Source: Stropharia rugosoannulata (Eukaryota > Basidiomycota > Agaricomycetes > Agaricales > Strophariaceae). From it: a DNA stretch of 64,000 nucleotides. The position numbers and the translations under genes were made by a program. This document shows, piece by piece, positions 1 through 12,156 of the stretch; position 1 is the stretch's first letter, and each line of letters starts with the position of its first letter. The notes under the pieces are model-generated. The model was not told the origin of the DNA. It ran no database searches and saw nothing but the letters and a program-made list of their open reading frames with translations. The stretch lies in NCBI GenBank assembly GCA_028532985.1, contig JANCIK010000010.1, forward strand, positions 496,001 to 560,000, given 5' to 3'.

Positions 1-763
1 TGGGGGATGCGTCGTCAGTCATCGTGAATATAGAATAGACATATTTGGCAACATAAGAGCGCGCCGCGCATAGCAAATCGTGGATCTGCCAGTCTGTTTA
101 CTCCGTCTCCGGCGCATCGAGTCGGGTATCTATACATACGTCTTATATGCAAACATCCAGAGATAAGTAACAGGTTTAAAATAGCCATGCGCTTGGTAGC
201 AATTCCGTCATCATTTTACATTTATCGTGTCACTAAGCCAAACTTTGCCTTCTAAGCGACTTGAGTGAACATTATACATACTAATCTATTCTTTACACTA
301 TTTATCAAATACTGGCTCAGATCGACGGCCGATACAGCGTGAAAAGGCTCAATTTTCAGAGCACAACATTTGTTCCCTATGCATTCACCTTTATCTTATT
401 ATGCCTTCGCGCTAATAGAAGCTCTCAGCTCGAAGATCACAAATATTTACTTGCCGACCTTGCCGACAGGAGCAGAAGCTTACAGAGAACTCCTTGAAGA
501 AAATCACGGTAGCGAACAGGAAGCGATGATTCATCTGAACGACTATGACTGAAGTTGGCATGGTGGTGAAGCTTGCTAGCATTACGTCCAAAGGAGATTA
601 GTACGTATAGTTGCTGAATAATACCGCCAAACTGAATGGAGGCCCAGGGTCTACCGGTAGCTCTCAACAGTATAAAAGCAGGCGAAATAACGTCGACAAT
701 CCTCAGGCCGGTCCTCTCATACAATCACTCCCAGGCGGAATTCGATAACCTGCATTCATTACC
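1..763. other. Intergenic, no gene recognised
   Basis: Only short open frames without a recognisable product are present. The last 100-200 bases should hold the promoter and 5' UTR of the gene that starts at 764; no clear TATA box or regulatory motif was identified. Confidence 0.5.
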
Positions 764-1668
764 ATGCATCTCAAAGCTCTACAACTGCTCGCAATCCTAT
801 GCATTCATGCCATAGGGCTGCTTGCAGCGCCGATGAACCATCCTGGTGCACCGGCACACCCTGCTCCTGCCCCCCCTCATGGCCCGCCGCCTACGCATCA
901 CGACGTATGTTGTTCCAGAAAGACGGACTGAACCAATTTAACACAACATTTATTTTTTAGGTTCATAATCCCACTGAGTGGCGGTCATATGGAAACTTCC
1001 ATCCCGCAAACGGGGTAGCTATTGGGCATGAATATGCCCAGCACAACGCCGACAGGCATGCCTACCACCAAGCACTCAGGCATCAAGCCGCGAACCCACA
1101 TTTGCCTGTACCTCAGCCACCCGCCCCTCCCCATCACTTCTTGGGCGAAGGACGGGATGCGAAGGTGTTCCGCGTTCCTCATCCTGTACAGGATCAGCAC
1201 GGAGAGGCCCATCACGCGGTCGTTAAAGTATTCCACCCTTCGCATGGCGCAATGGACAGAAATGACTTCCGCAATGAGGTGGACAACCTGAAGCGCGTCA
1301 ACCAGTACCTCGGTCACGGTGTGCATGCACCATCCGGCACTCACTACATAGTTCAGAAGAATATGGGCGGACCTCCTCATGGTCTGCACCCTGACCATGT
1401 TGCAGCTCTCAACAATGAGGCAAAGGAGAGGTACAAAAATCAGTTCCATATGACCCAGAAGTACGCCCTTTTTGTTTAGTTATCTTTTTCCCGAACTTAC
1501 CTGTTTTCGGTTTGTAGTGATGAACATGGCGGTAACTTTGTGTACCACAGCCGAAACGGACATCCCCAAGCGGAAATTATCGATTGGTCGCATGGTACTC
1601 ATACTCCCCCGGCATCTTCAGGCGGCGCATGGGGTAACTTGATGGGAAAGTTTGGCGGCGGTAAATAA
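764..1668 (+). CDS. Secreted kinase-fold-like protein (APH/ChoK-like catalytic loop)
   Basis: Three exons (764-904, 961-1460, 1518-1668) with GT-AG introns of 56 and 57 nt give 263 aa in phase. The N-terminus (residues 1-21) is a typical signal peptide ending near LLAAP, followed by a Pro/His/Ala-rich stretch. After residue 110 the pattern is that of a small kinase fold: a glycine-loop-like LGEGRDAKVF, a lysine strand HHAVVKVF, an acidic helix NEVDNLKRVNQYL, then NDEHGGNFVYH and AEIIDWSHG. The last two match the HxDxHxGN catalytic loop and the metal-binding IDW strand of aminoglycoside/choline-kinase-like folds. That reading is my inference; much of a normal C-lobe is missing, so it may be a pseudokinase. 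No substrate can be named. The second intron separates the catalytic loop from the preceding helix. Confidence 0.72.
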
Positions 1669-3591
1669 TCTGTTGCTAGACGAGTTGTACATACATACGG
1701 CTCGGTTCTTTCAAATACAAGTTTTATCCATCACTTTCGGAATATTGACAGAAAGAGTCTGTCTTCATGATGGATATTACATGGGAGCCCAGATCGTACT
1801 ATATCCTTCTACTGGCAGCGTGACTCATGGCAATTCACCAATGCCGTGTTTCTGAAGCGGGGCATTTAAAGACATTGGGTTCCACTGTGCTGATCTAATC
1901 TATGAGCATCAAGAACATCCCTATGCGCCCCAGTTCCCTTATCCTTCTTTGTTACACTTCTTTGTTATAGCGTTGTCCAAGGCGGTTTAATGGTGGTGGC
2001 AGCCCTATCAGTGTGGGAATACTATGATTATTGCAAGAACATACAACTCATCCCATATGCAGCGCATAGCGGATCAGAACACTTAAAAGTGACGACGATC
2101 GTGTAACTTTAAATCTATGATTGCGCTTGGAAATGACCAAAGCCAATTCATAACCCCTCAACAGTAGGTAGCTTCGATTTGTGTAGAGGCCGAGTGGATA
2201 TCTCACGAACAGAGTAAAGACGTTATAAAAGTCAGAGACTACTAAAAACGTATTCTCTCTGAGATGTTTGCCAAGGGGATACTCCTGGTACACAGCTCCA
2301 GCAGATTTAGAATCCCATATTTATATGCCGTTTGAAGGTAGAACATTGATTCAAAGCATATATTTAGTTCAGTTGGAATAGATGAATTATTGACACGAAG
2401 ATAAAGGACGAGATTTTAGCGTTAATAAGCAACATGATGGGAAACCCAGCTTCGCCATAATGGGCGACTCACAGCTTGTAAAATTGGGATGCATCTTCGT
2501 CGATCGAATGTATAGACAAACAAGAAGTTGACGGCACGTAGTAATGACGCCCAAGAGCCATGAAATGGTTTCACGCTAGTTTTCACGCTGCCAGGTAAAT
2601 CCTAAATACATCACGGACATTAACCAAGTTTGACGGGCTAGGGGTTTCGCGGCTGCTCTTTATTTCCCATCGTAGGGCCAAACACGCCGCGGATGTGAAT
2701 TACACCTTCACCTTACACTATACTGGATAGATGCGGACATATTTTTACCGATGTGGAGACTGTAATCCACATGCGTACATGCTAAGCTGTCTATATCACC
2801 AGTCCGTGACATTGACTGAGCATGGTGTGTACCACGGGGACATTCACATGCTATATATGGGGACCACAACTCACACAAGCTTTTCAGCTGTAATTGAAAA
2901 TACCGGAAATTGACCATTACAATTTGATAGATGTCTCCTGTGAAGGAAGAACACCGCTAGGACGTTACACACTGGACGCCTCCGAGTCCGCTTCCAAGTT
3001 TCTAGGCATAGAGCAATCTCCTCAAATTTAAAATAGATTTATTTCAATAGTAGTTTTCGTCTACACACTGTCATTAATAGTGACTTAAATAACTACTCGA
3101 CTGGCGTTGTCTGAGCTATTTACGGCCACACCTTGGTGCCCGACAGGGCTCTATTCGGACTTCATTCGCCGGCCTGCGTGTTGAGAAGTGACAACTATTG
3201 GGATTGCTTGCAAAAAGAAATCCTACCACAATGAATTCTCCGAACGCTCAGCACATTTCTAACCTACTGACTTGACATGCACAATACAGCCGGTCATCCG
3301 TTCCAGTTTATGTATGCTAGAGAAGTGCCTACCCATATTAAACCAGCTATCCTGCATAAATTATACCGAAATTAGTTGACATAATATACAGCTACAAGGA
3401 GCTATCGTAAGTAAACGAGGCTCTATTTATCCCAATGACGATAAGGAAAGCCATCGACATCCCATCATTGAGTTAGAAAGAGAGATAATTACCAGTGTCG
3501 AAGCGAACAAAAATAACCCTACCAACGAGGATAAAAGAAACATCGTGCACCATTTCTTACCCTCGTCCCATCAACCAGCATCTCTCTTAAC
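1669..3591. other. Intergenic, no gene recognised
   Basis: About 1.9 kb of AT-rich sequence with only short open frames on both strands. None has a start, intron pattern or product that I can support. The 3' end should contain the promoter of the repeat protein at 3592. Confidence 0.45.
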
Positions 3592-4158
3592 ATGCGTGCT
3601 AGCTTCTCGTCTCTTGTTGTATTGGCCTTTGGCATTGCCACAGTTGCAGCCTTGCCTCAGGCCAGCACGGACCCCACTACAGAGACTAAAACTATCACGG
3701 GGCCACACCCCCCTCCCAGTAACACAGTGACGACGCCGAACCCTCCTCCCAGTAGCACTATCACCCAGCCGAACCCGCCCCCCAGCAACACTATCACTCA
3801 GCCGAACCCGCCCCCTAGCAATACGATCACTCAGCCCAACCCTCCTTCCAGCAAGTCGATTACTCAGCCGAACCCTCCCTCGAGCAGCTCGATCACGCAG
3901 CCAAACCCACCTCCGAGCAACACTATTACCCAGCCTAACCCCCCGCCAAGCAACACTGGGACTACGGCCAACCCACCGCCCAGTAACACTGGGACCACCC
4001 CTAACCCTCCTGGTTCGGCAAGTGGAACGGGCACTGCCAATGGGTCCAACAATAGTGCGCTCTCAGATGCGTCCAATTCGAAAACCTCGGGCGGAATGTC
4101 GTTGACTGTCGGAGGGCTGCTTGGTGTCGCCACGCTTCCTCTGATGCTCGTCCTCTAG
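3592..4158 (+). CDS. GPI-anchored Pro/Asn/Ser/Thr-rich tandem-repeat cell-surface protein
   Basis: This intronless gene encodes 188 aa. Residues 1-20 form a signal peptide ending ATVAA-LP. The middle consists of ten 11-residue units with consensus TITQPNPPPSN (residues about 34-143), rich in Ser/Thr for O-mannosylation. The end has a small-residue region (GSNNSALSDASNSKTSGG) and a hydrophobic tail finishing LLGVATLPLMLVL, the layout of a GPI-attachment signal. The protein is probably displayed on the membrane or cell wall. No enzymatic domain is visible. It resembles the many lineage-specific fungal surface proteins with low-complexity stalks. Function is unknown. Confidence 0.8.
   Translation: MRASFSSLVVLAFGIATVAALPQASTDPTTETKTITGPHPPPSNTVTTPNPPPSSTITQPNPPPSNTITQPNPPPSNTITQPNPPSSKSITQPNPPSSSSITQPNPPPSNTITQPNPPPSNTGTTANPPPSNTGTTPNPPGSASGTGTANGSNNSALSDASNSKTSGGMSLTVGGLLGVATLPLMLVL
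3691..4020 (+). repeat. 33-bp coding tandem repeat, ten units
   Basis: Ten in-frame 33-bp units encode the TITQPNPPPSN motif. Units 3, 4 and 8 are nearly identical in protein, while units 1, 9 and 10 are diverged. Synonymous differences between units (for example CCGAACCCGCCC versus CCCAACCCTCCT) show that the array is not brand new. Copy number is likely to vary between strains. Confidence 0.85.
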
Positions 4159-4987
4159 AACCTGAGATTCCGAGCCGTTACTGCCAGTAGGTGAGATATA
4201 TCACATGTCGTACCATAGGTCCACTGCTCATCCGTATATTCTCCATTGACATATAGTGGTTCATGCTGATTGTCGGCGCTCGTAGGTAGTATTACTTAGC
4301 GTCATGGACATTATGGGATATTGGACATTACTATGGACTTTAATTTGCAAGCCAGTAGTTCAGGACTAACCAGAATACTTTTGTTACTCCATGAATTCTG
4401 TAGCGCGTAAATGAATATATTGTGTCATCTAAGTTTTTATGTGCATTGAGCTTCAAGGGACATAAGGAATGAGACTACTTTTGGTATTCTTGTATGTTTG
4501 TTTTCAGCAAGTAAATACTTTAAACGGGTTGTCATAGAGCATCTAGACTATGTATTAAGACCACTGATTGTGTCAAAGAGTTCCACGGGGTTACGTTGAA
4601 TTGTTGGCTTTAAACGTACAGTAGTAGCCACTGCACGGGGCAGGATATCAGTTGACACGGTATATGAATGGATGTGATGTTGGTGTTGTTGAAGGAAAAA
4701 GTGTGAGAGGATACCAGATAAACAAAGGTCTTTTTTTCTTCCCGTGGTAATGATAGAACAGCATCTGTACAATTCCGCTAGTGAGGAGCTGGCTGTATTA
4801 ATTTGGCAATGCAAGCCGCGTTTGATTGCCGAGAAAGTGATGACATAATGTGGGCGCCTATATTATTATTAACCCATCCTATCAACGTACAATCAATGCC
4901 TGCAAGTCGCTTCCTGGTCACCTTGTACCAGCATCTTCTTGAGCCCTTGCTCTCCCCAAGCTTTGAAACAGCTCATTTCAATTTCCG
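4159..4987. other. Intergenic, no gene recognised
   Basis: The stretch between the repeat protein and the RBR ligase holds 3' UTR, 5' UTR and promoter sequence. Short open frames on both strands look like chance. An upstream non-coding or coding exon of the ligase gene cannot be excluded. Confidence 0.4.
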
Positions 4988-6361
4988 ATGTCTCTGCTAT
5001 ACCTTGCTCACACCTCTGGGTTTCCTTCTTCGACAAACAAAGGCGCGACTACCACTGAGGTTGCGGGTATCGCAGGAATCGTTAACTTGACCAATGAGGA
5101 TACAGATCTTCAGACAGCCATATTAATTGCGCAGTCAACTCTCGAGGATCTCCAGGCCGCCTTGACCGCCACACGGGTGGGAAATGCACCTAGCGACGAG
5201 TTGAGCGTTCTTGAGATGCAGTGTGAGAGCCTACGTGAGTGGCTTGACGTCGCCGAGGCCACTCCTTCGCCTCGCAATATTAGACCAGAAGCCATTCAAG
5301 GCTCAGATTATTTAAACAGTATCCGCATAGCAGAGGAGGCTGCTTTACAGGATCGCCGTGCGGCGCAGATGTTGGAGAGAGGGGAAGAGTTGCCAGAGAT
5401 AACTGAAGCACAGAGGATGTTGGGTGAAATGAACTCCAGTCGTAAAGACGAGTAAGCAAATTGAATTCATCGTTCTGGACTTTCCTTAGGAACCTCCCTT
5501 TTATGCACAGCCAAGTTCTCATCGACCTGTCTGATACGGGGAACAGCGTCACCCTTGACGATACTGAGAACACTGCGCGGGGAAAGATGAAGAGCAGCGC
5601 AGCGGAGGAGGCATTTTTATTCGATGCCACCACAAGCTTCAATTCCACTGTCATAGAGGACCTGGAGATCTTGGCAGCTGTTTTCGGACAAATGGAAAAT
5701 GAGGTTATGGGCTCACACGCGGAATCTAGTGTTATGGGAAAGAAGATGTAGGCACTTTCAATATCAAACCTTTTTCTCCTCACTAAGCTGGGAAAATAGG
5801 GTTACTTGCACAATATGCAACGAGGAATTACGTTTTGACAAGGCACTACATACAGAATGCGACCATTACTATTGCCCCGAATGCATGACATCCTTTGTCG
5901 AATGCGCGATGCGTGACGAGGAAGTCTATCCAATTCGCTGCTGTCTTCACCCTATTGCTGTAGCCTGGATACAAGAGTTCATACCTCACGGCATGCGACA
6001 GCCGTTCTCACGCAAACTTGTGGAATATGGAGTTCCAACTCAACACCGCATCTACTGTGCCAATCAGACGTGCGGCTCCTTTATCGGGTCATCCGAGAAT
6101 GTCGAAAAGCACGGAATAGCCTGCCATTTGTGCAACTCATCGACATGCTCAGGATGCAAACAGGCGTTTCATATGGGAGAGTGTGTGGATATTGCAGCTG
6201 AACGGTTGCGCGAGCTCGCGGTTGTTCAAAAATGGCAAACCTGTCCTGGCTGCAAATGGCTTGTTGAACGTACCGAGGGTTGCCCGCATCTCACCTGCCG
6301 CTGCAAATTCGAGTTCTGCTACCTTTGTGGTGGGAAATGGGGAACTTGCCAATGCTCGTGA
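4988..6361 (+). CDS. RBR-type (RING1-IBR-RING2) E3 ubiquitin-protein ligase
   Basis: Three exons (4988-5451, 5490-5747, 5800-6361) give 427 aa. The first about 240 residues are acidic and helical with no named domain. RING1 starts at VTCTICNEEL (about residue 242) and continues through CDHYYCPECM. The IBR region has CANQTCGSF and CHLCNSSTCSGC. RING2 has CPGCKWLVERTEGCPHLTC and FCYLCGGKWGTC at the very C-terminus. In RBR ligases the RING2 cysteine in the GC(N/P)H context accepts ubiquitin before transfer to substrate, and it is present here. The variable N-terminus presumably selects the substrate, which is unknown. The start is the first Met giving an open first exon, so an extra upstream exon is possible. 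Such single-gene RBR ligases are often multiplied in Agaricomycetes. Confidence 0.8.
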
Positions 6362-6612
6362 AGACTCGATAGGCGGATTCACAAATATATCGTTCTCACA
6401 CACGGTGTCTTGGTTGGAAAAAGACTTTCTAAACACCTAGGTACGGGGTTACCAGATATGATACACATTTGTATCGAGATGAATTGAGATATGGTAATAA
6501 TCACTGCGGCCTAGCCTTGCACGAAGTGGAATGATGGTTCGACCTGCTGAAGACGAGACTGTATTTCACTCTAATCAAGGGCAAAAAGAAGCATGTGCGA
6601 AGAGTCAATTCG

Positions 6613-7927
6613 TTACACGAAATATGGCATATTAGTCTGGATTCGAACGTTAGCACCAGTAACAAAGCATGGAGGAATACGGGTGACTCACAAGTCGCCT
6701 GCCTTGCGATTGATCTCGTGCATTCTCTGGGGCAGCATCATACACCGTGAACGTCCTAGAACCGTCGTCGTGCACTGTCATGATGGACGCCATGTTTCCA
6801 CATCGATAACAGTAGTTCGGGGCTGACCACACAGTAACCAGCTGCTCGTCAAACATATATTTGTAACCTTCTTGAACCAATTGATGCGCCCGCGCGATCA
6901 GGTTCAGCGAATTGACATGGTTGAACTGAAGAAACCTGAACATGACACAAGCATGGCAGGGACGAAAGACAGACAGACCTCTTTTACAACGCTTCCGCCG
7001 AACAGCCATCCAGCTCCCCGCGGGCTAACTGCCCAATTGTCGATATCGTCCGGGTCAGACCACATAAGATCTGTCAAAGTACGCATGAGGTACTGAAAGG
7101 GGCCAATATTTGCCTACATACCACAAAATGCACCCTCGTGAGGGATCTCCTGTGCTCGTGATAATGTTCGTATAGAGTCGAGTGTCCGGATATCTGGAGA
7201 AAGTCCACCATGCACACAAAGCGTCGTTCCATCGATGATCTTTCGCCAAATCGTCAGCTTATAAGTATTCATGAGAATAATTAGAAACATACTGCCGCCA
7301 AGTTCAGGAAGTCAAAAACACTACAGCAAGTCTTCCATACGCTCGCACTTCCGTACTTTTGTTGGCACTCATCTTGGGCTAACATAAGCCTCTTGATGAG
7401 GCAGAATCAGGAGCAGGAACGAACCGTAGAACCCATATACTTGGGTGATCTGCCTGCTTTCATGATTTCCCCGAAGGAGAGTAACTCTGTCGGGGTACCT
7501 TTCCAGGTAGCATAAGTTAGTACGAAGTAAGTTTATTTGACTGCGTGATGTATCTCGTACCTGGCTTTCAGGGCAAGAAGCAAAGAGACCGTTTCAAGAC
7601 TGTAATGGCCTCGGTCGACGAAGTCACCCTGAAGAAACAGGCATCAGCTATTCTTCGTCTTAGCGAGTTATAGGACAACCTACGTGCCATAAAGATGTAA
7701 CTCGTTTGAGGCACCTCTCCTCCCTTCCTCAGCAGTTCCAGTAAATCCCAGAATTGCCCATGAATGTCGCCGCATATTGTCACCGGACTTGAAACAGGTT
7801 GGATATTGGACTCTTCTAGCAGTAAGTTTCGTACGCGATCGCAGAGCTTCTTCATATCTGACTCTTGCAGGTGTTGACATGAGCGTAGTTGCTCGATCCA
7901 TTTGTCCGCGTCGTCCGAGTCAGACAT
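6613..7927 (-). CDS. PPG1: PP2A-like serine/threonine protein phosphatase catalytic subunit, PPG1 type
   Basis: Eight exons (7927-7688, 7628-7561, 7498-7425, 7372-7293, 7239-7122, 7070-6979, 6925-6692, 6636-6613) join in phase to 309 aa, the usual size of PP2A-family catalytic subunits. All metal and catalytic motifs are present: [46 protein letters not shown] and [12 protein letters not shown]. Two segments, [13 protein letters not shown] and [19 protein letters not shown], resemble yeast Ppg1 more than PP2A or PP6, although PP6/Sit4 remains an alternative. The C-terminus reads NMPYFV, close to the methylated YFL tail of this family. The last coding exon is only 24 nt. Intron 1 appears to use a GC donor (ATG|GCACGT), because the nearby GT would give a stop codon. 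The gene is divergent from EMC1. Confidence 0.88.
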
Positions 7928-8215
7928 GTTGGTTTTAAGTGCGTTCGAACACTATATTGATTTAACAGCCAAGTTGTAGTTCCAGAGAAGCTGTCGCTGA
8001 CTCTTGGAGAAAGGTTTGTATTATGAGTCGCTGAGTATGCGGATGATGGTCGGTGAGTAAAGAGCGATGGTCCCAGCAATCAGTGATGTAACCCCGTGCG
8101 AAAATTCTGACGACGCGCCAGACGATGTGCTCGCTTGTCTTCGTGGTCAAGTCCACTCCTTCCTGACGTCTTCCATCATCCCTCTCAGACCTTTCTTGGT
8201 CGTAGAGTCCGCAGT
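7928..8215. promoter_or_regulatory. Shared divergent promoter region of PPG1 and EMC1
   Basis: Only 288 bp separate the two start codons, which point away from each other, so both 5' UTRs and promoters must lie here. I saw no clear TATA box or named binding site. The shared spacer suggests, but does not prove, coupled expression. Confidence 0.5.
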
Positions 8216-11200
8216 ATGCGGCTCCTTTATACTCTGGTCTCTTTACTTTCTCTATGTATTACTACGTGGGCGCTTCATGAATCTGACGTTGGCGTTGTGG
8301 ACTGGCACAAACACTTGGTCGGCGTGCCGTTGTCAGGCATGCCAACGACGGCCCCCTCTTTCCACCGATCGGAGAACAAGAGCATTATCATTGCTGCAAC
8401 CGGAAACAATGTCCTTGCAGCTCTTGAGCCAGCAGACGGCAGCATTCGTACGTTATGGCTGAGATAGTCGAAAACGTCACTGACGCGCGAATCAGTGTGG
8501 AGGTTTATCTTCGACGCGGAGGACAGGATATTAGGATATTACAAAGGGGAAAATGGTGCGTGTATTCTTTAGTACTAAAGAGAATAGTTTACTCATAACA
8601 TTATAGTTGTTGCCGCACTTTCTGCTCCCGGGGGCGGTACGCTGCGGACATTCGACACTCTAACTGGCGAGCTCATTCTTGAGAAGAAGTTGCACTCACC
8701 ATCTGAGGGTGCTTTATCGGAACCTGCATACTTTGGGAAAGATGTTGTATTTGCACCCGGCGGGGAAATATACGTCCTTACCAACGGCTGTACGGTTAGG
8801 AGCATAAATGGAACGACAGGCGAAGAGAATTGGACGTATACTTCTGAGGATAGAGGGTAAGTCTCCTTGGGGCTTGTGCATCATGAAGCAGGCTGACTAA
8901 AGCTGCTCAGTTCTAGTATCATTAGCTCGAAACTCATTTTGACAAACGGCGCGTTATATGCGGTTGGCGTTGGTAAATCCATCGCATCTTACACTCTACA
9001 TATCAGAGTTCTCTCCCCTACCACTGGGGAAGTTATCTCAGAATCAAACATTGTTTCGAGCGTCGAGGACCCCTTAACGCAATTCATTACCCTTTCCTCG
9101 ACCAACACTGATAAACCTCTTGCTGTATGGTTGGAGCAAGGTACACTGCGACACCTTACATTGACCCCAACTCTCAAGGAAAAGCCCAGGCTGCTCAAGG
9201 GACTTGGACTCTCCCAAATCATTGATGTAGGACTCAATAACGGCGGGCATGCAGTTGTTACTCGCAACGATGGATCCAGCTTCCTTTTGAAGGTCGATGA
9301 AGAAACAGGTTACCCGAAGTCTATTTGGGAGTACAAGAACTCAGTGAGTACCATCAATCTATCGTCCTCCAATATTGACGCGATCCTTTTTATCTCAGGC
9401 AAATTCAAACGACCATGCAGACTCTTTCTATGCAGGTGCTCTAGATGTCTCAGGTAGACCATACGTTGCCCGCGTCTTCTGGTCGCATAAGATGGAGGTA
9501 TGTCAAGTAGCATATATGCAGTCCCTTTCTAATAGAACAGTAGAAAGGTTCTGCGGACGTATTTGCGGGCCACCTGGTTGACGGCCAAGGGCTTGCTAGT
9601 TCGCATTATTTCCCTTTCCAAACTCAGGAACACGGCGTCATTGTCCATGTACGTCAATAATTTTTACTATAATAATTTCCGACTGAATGTCCCTAGGCCG
9701 CCGTTGATTCTAGCAATCCTTCGGGCTGGAATATCAATTCTCGCATTTTGGTGACATCATCGTCTGGTGCGGTCCAGCTTTGGGAGCAGGGTAGTCTGAA
9801 ATGGATCAGGGAAGAATCCCTTGCTCTTACGGGCGTTGCAGAGCTCGTTGAAATTCCGGAAAAGATTGCTAGCGAGACGGGCCATGATCTTTCCGAGAGT
9901 TTCTTCTCTCGTCTAACGCGCCATATCGGGGATGCACAAGTGCGTTATACGTTTATTATATTGGGCACTCAAGCATCCTGATGAAGCAAATTTGCAGGGC
10001 TTCCCTCAATACCTTGTTAACTTCGTAAAACGCTTCATCACCGGGTCATATGCGACCGCCAGTGCCTCTGCTGCTCCCAAGCATACCAACTCTTCGGAGG
10101 GTCTTTCCCGCGACACATTCGGTTTCCGCCAGGTTGTTGTTGCCGCGACAGTTCATGGCAAGATATTTGGTATTGACTCTAGCAATGGGGAGATTATCTG
10201 GAGCCGCATGTTTGGAATGGGCTGGGCGACTGAGATCGGGGCTGTTATTCAACCTGTGAAGCTGTTCGTGACAAAGACCGTCAGCGATGGCGGAGATCCA
10301 GAGGTAGTTCTTGTTGGCCAGAGGAGGGCACAGAACGTACGTGGTGATATATGCAATGTTTGTTTACTGACCGAAAACTCCGTCTAGGGACTGGTTGATA
10401 CAGTACTTTTTCACTTGAACGCCTTGACTGGCTCCGATGTTACGGGCGAATCTCCCGACGACACCGTGTTCGCCGGTCTGGATATCATTCAGGGAGGAAT
10501 TATCGAAGCTTACTTACTCAAAGCGGAAGAAAAAATTGTTGTACTTCTCGATGAATTCCTACAGGTTTGTTTACATTCTTGCATACGTGATTTACTTAGC
10601 AACTTACTGTCTCTGCTCCTAACACAGGTTTACATCTACCCAGATACATCAAGGACGCGCCAGGTCTACGAGGGAGTCGTCGATCAACTCTCTTTTCCCA
10701 TCCGTGGTGCTGTCGAAGGCCGACAGCGAATACTAGGGCACAAGATCGGTCCCTCGTTGGACGGCCATCGTCCCCTTGCCTACGCTACGTGGACCTTCAC
10801 CCTACCTGATGGCGAGTTCGTCCAGGCCCTCGTCCCACAAGCATCCCAGGGCCCTATCGCGTCGCTGGGCAAAGTACTCGGCAACCGAACTACGCTCTAC
10901 AAATACCTGAATCCTCGCCTTTTTACTGCTCTTACTGCTATTCCGACCTCATCTATGTGTGGCATTTATGTGATGGATGCTGCGAAGGGCACTGTCGTTT
11001 ATCATGCTGAAGTGAAAGCGACACTCAAGGGATGCGAAATAAAGTCCACGCTCGCAGAGAATTGGCTCGTATACCACTATTATGATGGAGAGGTTGCTGA
11101 TGGAACAGTCGGAGGAACCAAGGGATATCGCATGGTGAGCGTGGAGTTCTATGAAGGAAAGCAGGTAGATGAAAAAACGGAAAGGTGCATCCCCTTTTTG

Positions 11201-11873
11201 TCATCGTTTTGAGCGTCAATTGCTTACTTTGATCTTCAGTTCCGACCTATCGCCTCATGCAAAGGACTCTCTCAATCTACGAACATTTGAGAAAGCATAT
11301 ATCTTCCCTTACGCCATTACCGCCATAGCCCCTACCACGACTAAATTCGGGATCACCAGTAAAGATATCATAGGTGTGTACGGTGATATCTCTTTATCTC
11401 AGCATTTCTAACATCGTACTACAGTGGCCACGGCCAATCACAGGATCCAGTCTTTCCCGAGGCGAGCACTAGACCCCCGACGACCCAACAGAAAAGTCAC
11501 ATCGGAAGAGCAAGAAGAGATGCTTATTCCTTACGATCCCCTTCTCCCTAATGATCCCCGACGGGTATTATCTCACAACTACGACGTATGTCTTTCCCCC
11601 GTATATCAGTCACTCATACTAATCATGCTGTAGGTCGCCAATGTGAAGGGCATCGTTACTTCCCCCGCGCTCTTAGAATCAACTTCGCTGGTGTTCGCGT
11701 TTGGCCTCGACATGTTCCTCACCCGTGTTGCGCCGTCAAATACATTCGACGTGCTGAGCGAAAACTTCAACAAAGTACAATTAGTGATTACCATTACAGG
11801 GCTCCTTGTTGCCATCCTGTTCACCCGACCAATGGTGCAGCGGAAGAAGCTTAGAGAAAAGTGGTATAATTGA
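8216..11873 (+). CDS. EMC1: ER membrane protein complex subunit 1 (EMC1)
   Basis: Thirteen exons (8216-8447, 8496-8555, 8607-8856, 8911-9343, 9399-9497, 9544-9648, 9697-9939, 9998-10336, 10388-10564, 10628-11184, 11240-11373, 11425-11585, 11634-11873) join to 1009 aa, the expected length. A signal peptide (MRLLYTLVSLLSLCITTWA) leads into a lumenal PQQ-like propeller with repeated strands such as TGELILEKKL, NGCTVRSINGTTGEENW and HGKIFGIDSSNGEIIW. The C-terminal third contains FEKAYIFPYAITAIAPTTTKFGIT, which matches the conserved EMC1_C region. One transmembrane helix (VQLVITITGLLVAILF) and a basic cytosolic tail (RKKLREKWYN) end the protein. EMC inserts tail-anchored and multipass proteins into the ER membrane, and EMC1 is its largest scaffold and lumenal subunit. 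The short introns and consistent phase make the model firm. Confidence 0.93.
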
Positions 11874-12156
11874 TCTTTAACTAAGAAAATGAATATTATT
11901 TATGAATTTCAGAGATATCTGACAGTCAGGCTAATGCCAGCATCACAAAGGCGGCAATACTTAAGTCGAGACTGTCGAGTGGGAGCAAAGTGGGAGCATT
12001 GTCGGCGTGTCACACTCGTGAGCGTCACACGTCCCTACGCGCTGATAAGATTGGATTTGATTGCGTCTTGAATCTGCACCTTGTCGTTGCCTGAAACTTC
12101 TTCGGCGAAACTGTTCAAAATCTGTTGACTGCGACCCACGAATTAGCGCTTTGGAT

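Noticed and set aside
985..1449. 154-codon minus-strand frame over the kinase-like gene
   Set aside because: It is the antisense shadow of the His/Pro-rich coding exon; the plus-strand model has signal peptide, phase-closed introns and motifs.
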